From Caldilineaceae bacterium (GTDB taxonomy: Bacteria > Chloroflexota > Anaerolineae > Caldilineales > Caldilineaceae), in the NCBI GenBank assembly GCA_015494005.1, contig WGCB01000457.1, positions 1 to 8,104 of the forward strand: a DNA stretch of 8,104 nucleotides, in the 5' to 3' direction. Within the stretch, counting starts at the first letter, position 1, and each line of letters starts with the position of its first letter. The translations under genes were made by a program, and so were the position numbers. The notes below the pieces were generated by a model. It made no database searches and had not been told where the DNA came from. It worked only from the letters and a program-made list of their open reading frames with translations. Shown here piece by piece: positions 1 to 5,285 of this stretch.

Positions 1-26
1 CAGCGTCAGATGTGTATAAGAGACAG
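1..26 (+). other. Nextera (Tn5) sequencing adapter left on the contig end
   Basis: Bases 8-26 are exactly the 19-bp hyperactive Tn5 mosaic end, AGATGTGTATAAGAGACAG. Bases 1-7 (CAGCGTC) match the part of the Illumina Nextera Read 1 arm that directly precedes it. A natural Tn5/IS50 end would not carry this synthetic prefix. Genomic sequence therefore starts at 27, and the gene reading into it is cut by library preparation or trimming failure rather than by evolution. Confidence 0.98.
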
Positions 27-927
27 CTCGATAGTACTCCAGGCACTCAGCTTCCCGGCCTCGGACGATGCGCTTCCCGGCCAGGGGCCCGTAGCGGCCG
101 GTGACCACGGTCCACTGGCCGTCGCCGTCCTTGTCGTCCCGGTAGATGACCACCCAGTCCTGGGTGGCGCCCAGTTCGTGGGCCCGAGCCGTGTTGGAGA
201 AGAGCACGGTGTACTGCCGGGAGCCCCGCCGGGTGTGGAGGATGGGCAGCCAGGCCTCGCCGGTGGGGTTGAAGCGCCGGGGCGCAATGCGAGGCAGTCT
301 GCCGGCCGCGGCCTTCTCCCGGTACTCCCGGTCCACGTCCAGGAGCTCACTCACCGGGGGCTCATCCTTGGGCGGACGGAGCCGGGCGCTCTCCGGTCCC
401 CGAGGCCGGCGGCGGAAGCGACCAGCCAGGGACTCCCGCACGGCCCGCAGGCGCTTGGGACCGAACCCCGGCACCTGGGCCAGGCGCCCGTCGTAGGCCG
501 CGGCCTCCAGGTCTGCCAGGTTGTCGATGCCCAGCTCCTCCACGATGCGCCGGGCCAGCTTGGGGCCGATCCCCGGCACCGTGGCCAGGATCTGCTCCGG
601 GGCTGTCTCTCCCCGCAGCTGATCCAGCAGGGAGAGGCGGCCAGTCCAGACCAGTTGCTCGATGGCCCGGGCCAGGGAGCGGCCAATGCCGGGCAGGCGC
701 TGCAGGCCCTCCAACCCCTCCGCTTCCAGGAGCTGGTGCAGGGGCTGCTTCAGGTTGCGCACCGTCTCCGCGGCGGTGCGGTAGGCCCGCACCCGATAGG
801 GGTTGGCCTCCTGGGTTTCCAGGAGCTCCGCCACCTCCTCCAGGCGTTTGGCCACCTCCTGGTTGCTCAGGGGCGGCTCCCAGGCGGGCTTCGTGTCCGC
901 GGGGGTGGATTGGGCAGTCGCGGTCAT
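27..927 (-). CDS. Helix-hairpin-helix DNA-binding protein with Pol-beta-like N-terminal domain (3' end cut by adapter)
   Basis: The reading frame gives 300 codons from ATG at 927 and runs without a stop into the adapter. Residues about 20-65 (beginning LSNQEVAKRLEEVAELLE) resemble the 8-kDa N-terminal domain of family X polymerases (HHH_8). Three helix-hairpin-helix turns follow: PGIG at 79-82, PGIG at 118-121 and PGFG at 153-156; these typically bind the DNA backbone non-specifically. A basic linker (170-190) leads to a C-terminal domain containing FNPTGEAWLPILHT (219-232) and LFSNTARAHELG (242-253), which I recall as the conserved end of stand-alone HhH proteins about 290-310 residues long. 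The final GREAECLEYYR suggests only a few residues are missing. There is no polymerase palm or PHP domain, so this is not PolX. A GAGAGG ribosome site lies 8 nt before the start. The cellular role is unknown; a repair or nucleoid accessory function is inference. Confidence 0.92.
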
Positions 928-1060
928 GGTTCCGGCCTCTCGGAAAGGGGAGGTGGAAGTCAGAAACCGGTGTCCGGGGGATGAGTTCCCGTGCCACCCC
1001 GGCGACTTCCGTCCTCTCCGCCGTCTTTGGTCCGTCTGTTTCAACTGCACCCGTGCTCGA

Positions 1061-1088
1061 TGATGCCAACTCAACGATGCTGACTCAA
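1061..1088 (-). repeat. 14-bp direct repeat at the transcription start of the HhH gene
   Basis: On the plus strand, TGATGCCAACTCAA (1061-1074) is followed directly by CGATGCTGACTCAA (1075-1088), 11 of 14 bases identical. The second copy abuts the -10 box and the pair spans the predicted start site. A tandem repeat there could be a repressor operator, or simply slippage. No protein can be named. Confidence 0.5.
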
Positions 1089-1118
1089 TTATACCAAGAT
1101 GTGGGGGGAAAAGGGTAA
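1088..1118 (-). promoter_or_regulatory. Extended -10 promoter for the HhH gene
   Basis: The minus strand reads TTGGTATAAT at 1097-1088. This is a perfect TATAAT -10 (1093-1088) preceded by TGG, an extended -10 motif. A weak -35 candidate, TTACCC, lies at 1118-1113 with a 19-nt spacer. Transcription should start near 1081, giving a leader of about 155 nt before the ATG at 927. The AT-rich patch stands out clearly in otherwise GC-rich DNA. Confidence 0.6.
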
Positions 1119-1189
1119 CGATAGGAGCCGCAACCAGAGAGGCGGGCCTCGCAAGCGGCGCCCCGCCAGCTCCAGCCGCCTGGAAACGC

Positions 1190-1225
1190 GAGAGGACGCC
1201 GAAGCCTGGGCCTCGACGTCCTCTC
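1190..1225 (-). terminator. Long hairpin downstream of the DUF1800-DUF1501 operon
   Basis: GAGAGGACG (1190-1198) and CGTCCTCTC (1217-1225) form a perfect 9-bp stem, extended inward by CGA/TCG (1200-1202 with 1213-1215). It lies about 50 nt past the stop codon at 1278. On the transcribed (minus) strand the hairpin is followed by GCGTTTCC, not a proper U-tract, so it would be a weak or factor-assisted terminator, or a 3'-end stabiliser. Confidence 0.45.
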
Positions 1226-1244
1226 TGGGAAGGAGAATGCGAAT

Positions 1245-1259
1245 CCCCGGTGACCGGGG
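1245..1259 (-). terminator. Compact GC hairpin just after the DUF1501 stop codon
   Basis: CCCCGG (1245-1250), TGA loop, CCGGGG (1254-1259) form a perfect 6-bp stem starting 18 nt beyond the TAG stop (1280-1278). The following transcribed bases are ATTCGCATTC, so no run of U is present. It probably acts with the larger hairpin at 1190-1225 to end the operon transcript. Confidence 0.4.
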
Positions 1260-1277
1260 CAGGAAGGGCGAGAATCT

Positions 1278-2675
1278 CTAGCGGTTGACCAGAGGCAGAT
1301 AGAGGCGTTTGTCCGCGCCGGGGATGGTGGAATTGCCAGGTGGTGTGGGCGTGGGCGGCGGCGTGACCGGCGTGTCCCCGTAGTTGGGTTCCAGGTCCGT
1401 GCCCTGGACGATGCCCAGGGGCGAGTAGTCGGTGTAGTTGGGGAAGACAATGCCCAGGTTGGGGTTGGTCATGCGCCGGATCAGGATCTCGCTCAGCACC
1501 CGCCGGTAGTCCGTGGTGATGTCCAGATCCCGCCGGTCGTAGAGCTGATCCGTGTGCAGGCCGGGCCACTGGCCGTAGACCTTGCCCCCGTTCACATTGC
1601 CCCCGATGACCCACATGACGTTGCCGTGGCCGTGGTCCGTGCCGCCGCTGGCGTTCTCCTTGAAGCTGCGCCCGAACTCGCTCATGACCACCACGGTCAG
1701 CCGCTTGGTGTGGTCCGTGCCGCCCGAGTTGCTCAGGTCCGTGAAGAGGGCATTCAAGCCCTGGGCCAGGGTCCCCAGGTGGGAGGCGAAGTAGCCGGTC
1801 CCTGCGTTTCCCTGGTACTCGTGGGTGTCCCAGCCGCCGTAGTCCACCGTGGCCACCCGCATGCCCAGCTGCATCTTGATCATCTGGGCCACGGTCTTCA
1901 GGTTGCTGCCCAGGCTGTTGTTGGGGTAGTCCGCGCCGTTCTCCGGTGTGTAGCTGCCCGGGTTGCTGAACTCGATCACGTCCACCGCGTTGAGGGTCTG
2001 GACGCCAGCCTGGTGCAGCCAGCTGCCGCCGGCCTGGTACATATCCCGCAGGGCCTGGCGGTGCCAGGACTCGTAGCGCCAGTGGCCGCCGAAATCGAAG
2101 GAATCGGCGCTGGTCATGCCGATGGACTCCCGGCTGCCCTGGAGGGAGGTGGGCTGAAGGTTGCCCACGGCCATGGCCGGCATGATGATCTCCCCGGGCA
2201 GGTTGGGCGAGCTCTGCAGGTGCCGGGTGAGCCAGCCGGTGGTCATGCTCTTGCTGCCCGGCGTCCCCAGCTCCATGTACTGCATGGCGTCGAAGTGGCT
2301 GCGGGTGTCGCTGGTCAGCCCCGCGGCGTGGACCACCGCGGCCTTGCCATCCTGGTAGAGGTCGTAGAGGGGTGCGGCCGCGGGGTGCAGGCCGAAGAAG
2401 TCGTCCAGGCGCAGGGCGGCGTTGTCCCCGCTGGTGGGCACGGCCAGGTCCGAGCGGTTGGCCTCGTAGTAGCCCCGATCGTTGCCGGCGATGGGCATGA
2501 CCACGCTCAGGCCATCCATGCCGCCGCGCAGGAAGACCACGAGCAGCACCTCTTGGTTGGGCTCCCCCTCCGGGCTGCCGAAGGCGACATAGCTGAGGCG
2601 GGCGCCGGCCATGGCGGCGATGGCGGTGGAACAGCCCACCAGGAATCCGCGACGTGTGATGCTTTTCTTGAACAT
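1278..2675 (-). CDS. DUF1501 family Tat-exported protein
   Basis: This 465-residue protein has a twin-arginine signal peptide: ITRRGFLVG (6-14) followed by the hydrophobic CSTAIAAMAGA. Characteristic DUF1501 blocks appear in order: VVFLRGGMDGLSVVMP (47-61), HAAGLTSDTRSHFDA (116-130), YGGWDTHEY (279-287) and MSEFGRSFKEN (331-341), then GGTDHGHGN (344-352). The family is, as I recall, grouped with alkaline-phosphatase-like proteins, and the Asp/His of WDTH and DHGHG could be metal ligands. The catalytic activity of the family is not established. After residue 435 comes a TPP-rich linker and the C-terminus LYLPLVNR (458-465). AAGGAG lies 9 nt before the ATG. It is the second gene of an operon, 68 bp after the DUF1800 gene. 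The protein is probably exported in a folded state and attached to or released from the envelope. Confidence 0.95.
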   Translation of the reverse strand: MFKKSITRRGFLVGCSTAIAAMAGARLSYVAFGSPEGEPNQEVLLVVFLRGGMDGLSVVMPIAGNDRGYYEANRSDLAVPTSGDNAALRLDDFFGLHPAAAPLYDLYQDGKAAVVHAAGLTSDTRSHFDAMQYMELGTPGSKSMTTGWLTRHLQSSPNLPGEIIMPAMAVGNLQPTSLQGSRESIGMTSADSFDFGGHWRYESWHRQALRDMYQAGGSWLHQAGVQTLNAVDVIEFSNPGSYTPENGADYPNNSLGSNLKTVAQMIKMQLGMRVATVDYGGWDTHEYQGNAGTGYFASHLGTLAQGLNALFTDLSNSGGTDHTKRLTVVVMSEFGRSFKENASGGTDHGHGNVMWVIGGNVNGGKVYGQWPGLHTDQLYDRRDLDITTDYRRVLSEILIRRMTNPNLGIVFPNYTDYSPLGIVQGTDLEPNYGDTPVTPPPTPTPPGNSTIPGADKRLYLPLVNR

Positions 2676-2743
2676 GGTTGGTTTCTCCTTGGCTTCCGGG
2701 TCCGTGTCGGCCGGTGGGTGTCAGGCCGGGCAAAGTCGAGGGG

Positions 2744-4516
<1,773 letters not shown>

Positions 4517-4520
4517 TGGT

Positions 4521-4528
4521 TCCTCCTT
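4521..4528 (-). promoter_or_regulatory. Strong Shine-Dalgarno site of the DUF1800 gene
   Basis: The minus strand reads AAGGAGGA (4528-4521), then ACCA, then the ATG at 4516. This near-perfect anti-16S match fixes the start, which matters because the protein has a long n-region ahead of its twin-arginine motif. Confidence 0.85.
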
Positions 4529-4530
4529 GT

Positions 4531-4667
4531 TCGATCCACGCAGTTAGATCCACGCAGTTGGGTCCACACACGGTTCGATCCACGCGGTGTTCGTTCCTCA
4601 CAGGATTCAACGCATAGCGTGCAATTCACAGGAGTCGATCCACAGGCCACAGCAACTTCATCCACCG
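4531..4667 (-). repeat. Degenerate array of a GATCCACGC-like core in the operon leader
   Basis: On the plus strand, cores sit at 4533 (GATCCACGC), 4547 (GATCCACGC), 4561 (GGTCCACAC), 4577 (GATCCACGC), 4593 (GTTCCTCAC), 4604 (GATTCAACGC), 4623 (AATTCACAG), 4637 (GATCCACAG) and 4659 (CATCCACCG). The first two full units are 14 bp long (ending in CAGT) and nearly identical; decay increases with distance from the gene. In the transcript the copies read GCGUGGAUC and begin three bases upstream of the Shine-Dalgarno site. They could be operator iterons, RNA-binding sites for translational control, or slippage remnants. Confidence 0.6.
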
Positions 4668-5038
4668 GAGATCTGGTCTGGATCGGCTGGGAGAATCGGA
4701 AGTTGAGGCAGGGTTGAACTGCTGCTGGGCGAGGCAGACTCCTTGCCAGTGTAGCAGATCGAAGAGGAGGGCAGTATCCGGAGCGCGTACGTTTCACCGA
4801 TGTTCGATTTACGGAAACCCTGCCATCGCCACACGCTTCCCCACCGGAGCCTCCCAGGATCGCCTCCCCTGGGCCTGTCAGGCTACCCCGGTCCCCTGGG
4901 GAAAGGCAATCGGCCAATTGGGGGGCAAGAGACAAATATAACCGGCTATCCTGGCCGTGCCTCCCGCCCGAGGAGCTGCCTTCTCTCCCCTGCCCAGGAC
5001 GACCACGGGCCCACTGAAAATTGCCAAGTTTGCGGGCA

Positions 5039-5054
5039 AAAGGCCGTTGCCTTT
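5039..5054. promoter_or_regulatory. Inverted repeat overlapping the protease -35 box
   Basis: AAAGGC (5039-5044), loop CGTT, GCCTTT (5049-5054) is a perfect 6-bp dyad. It covers the -35 candidate TTGCCT at 5047-5052. A second dyad, TTTGC/GCAAA (5029-5033 with 5036-5040), lies directly upstream. Such placement fits a repressor site, but the regulator is unknown. Confidence 0.35.
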
Positions 5055-5075
5055 CCTGGACAATTGGTGTACAGT
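5047..5075 (+). promoter_or_regulatory. Candidate sigma-70-type promoter for the protease gene
   Basis: TTGCCT (5047-5052, four of six consensus bases) and TACAGT (5070-5075, four of six) are separated by exactly 17 bp. The start would be near 5082, giving a leader of about 200 nt. An alternative -10, TATCAT at 5190-5195, has no matching -35. Confidence 0.4.
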
Positions 5076-5285
5076 GGAACGGATAGACGCTGTTGAGCGC
5101 CACTCTGCCGGACGCCACTCGGTCCAGTAACCTCGGTTTCCTCAACCATCTCTCCGTCCTGGCGCAGGACCTCAAGATGGGAATTCAGCTATCATCGCCG
5201 TTTTCTCTCGTACCATCACGCCTTCATCGCCAATCTGCCGTACCAACCCCCGTACAAGCATGATCTGCCCAAGAGAGGAGAAACC

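Larger units (their letters stand above)
928..1277. other. Intergenic region between the DUF1501 gene and the HhH gene
   Basis: These 350 bases hold two hairpins next to the end of the DUF1501 gene, then the HhH promoter and its leader. Within the leader, GGAAGTC (955-961) can pair with GACTTCC (1014-1020) and CCGGGG (974-979) with CCCCGG (1007-1012), so a nested but asymmetric stem is possible. I see no convincing small gene on either strand: short open frames here have arginine- and proline-rich products and no ribosome site. Confidence 0.6.
4517..5285. other. Divergent intergenic region between the DUF1800 operon and the protease gene
   Basis: These 769 bases contain the repeat array near the DUF1800 gene and a plausible promoter for the protease near 5047-5075. 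For the minus-strand operon I found no convincing -35/-10 pair. The best -10 candidates are TACACT preceded by TGC (4756-4748) and TATATT (4940-4935). Small open frames at 4714-4941 and 4800-5096 have no ribosome site and no recognisable product. The stretch 4790-4820 is locally less GC-rich. No RNA gene is recognisable. Confidence 0.6.

Noticed and set aside
1..26. A natural Tn5/IS50 insertion end
   Set aside because: The flank is the synthetic Nextera Read 1 arm and the mosaic-end form is the engineered one. There is no transposase or second end.
362..1069. A 235-codon minus-strand frame overlapping the HhH gene
   Set aside because: Its product is Gly/Pro/Arg-rich with no domain, and it overlaps in another frame the HhH protein with its three recognisable motifs.
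1099..1281. A 60-codon plus-strand gene convergent with the DUF1501 gene
   Set aside because: Its Arg/Ser-rich product covers the two terminator-like hairpins, and it lacks a recognisable domain.
2631..2642. A lipobox (LVGC, residues 12-15) in the DUF1501 signal peptide
   Set aside because: Cys15 comes only six residues after the twin arginines, inside the hydrophobic core, leaving no room for an h-region before it. Cys at this place in Tat h-regions is common.
4531..4667. A CRISPR array
   Set aside because: The repeated units are only 9-16 bp, degenerate and nearly back-to-back. There are no spacers of constant length and no cas genes.
4714..5096. Small plus-strand genes in the divergent intergenic region
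   Set aside because: The two overlapping short frames have no ribosome site, no recognisable motif and ordinary random-looking composition.
5190..5195. TATCAT as the main -10 of the protease gene
   Set aside because: Five of six bases match, but no -35-like hexamer lies 16-18 bp upstream (GGACCT at 17 bp). It is kept only as an alternative to the promoter at 5047-5075.
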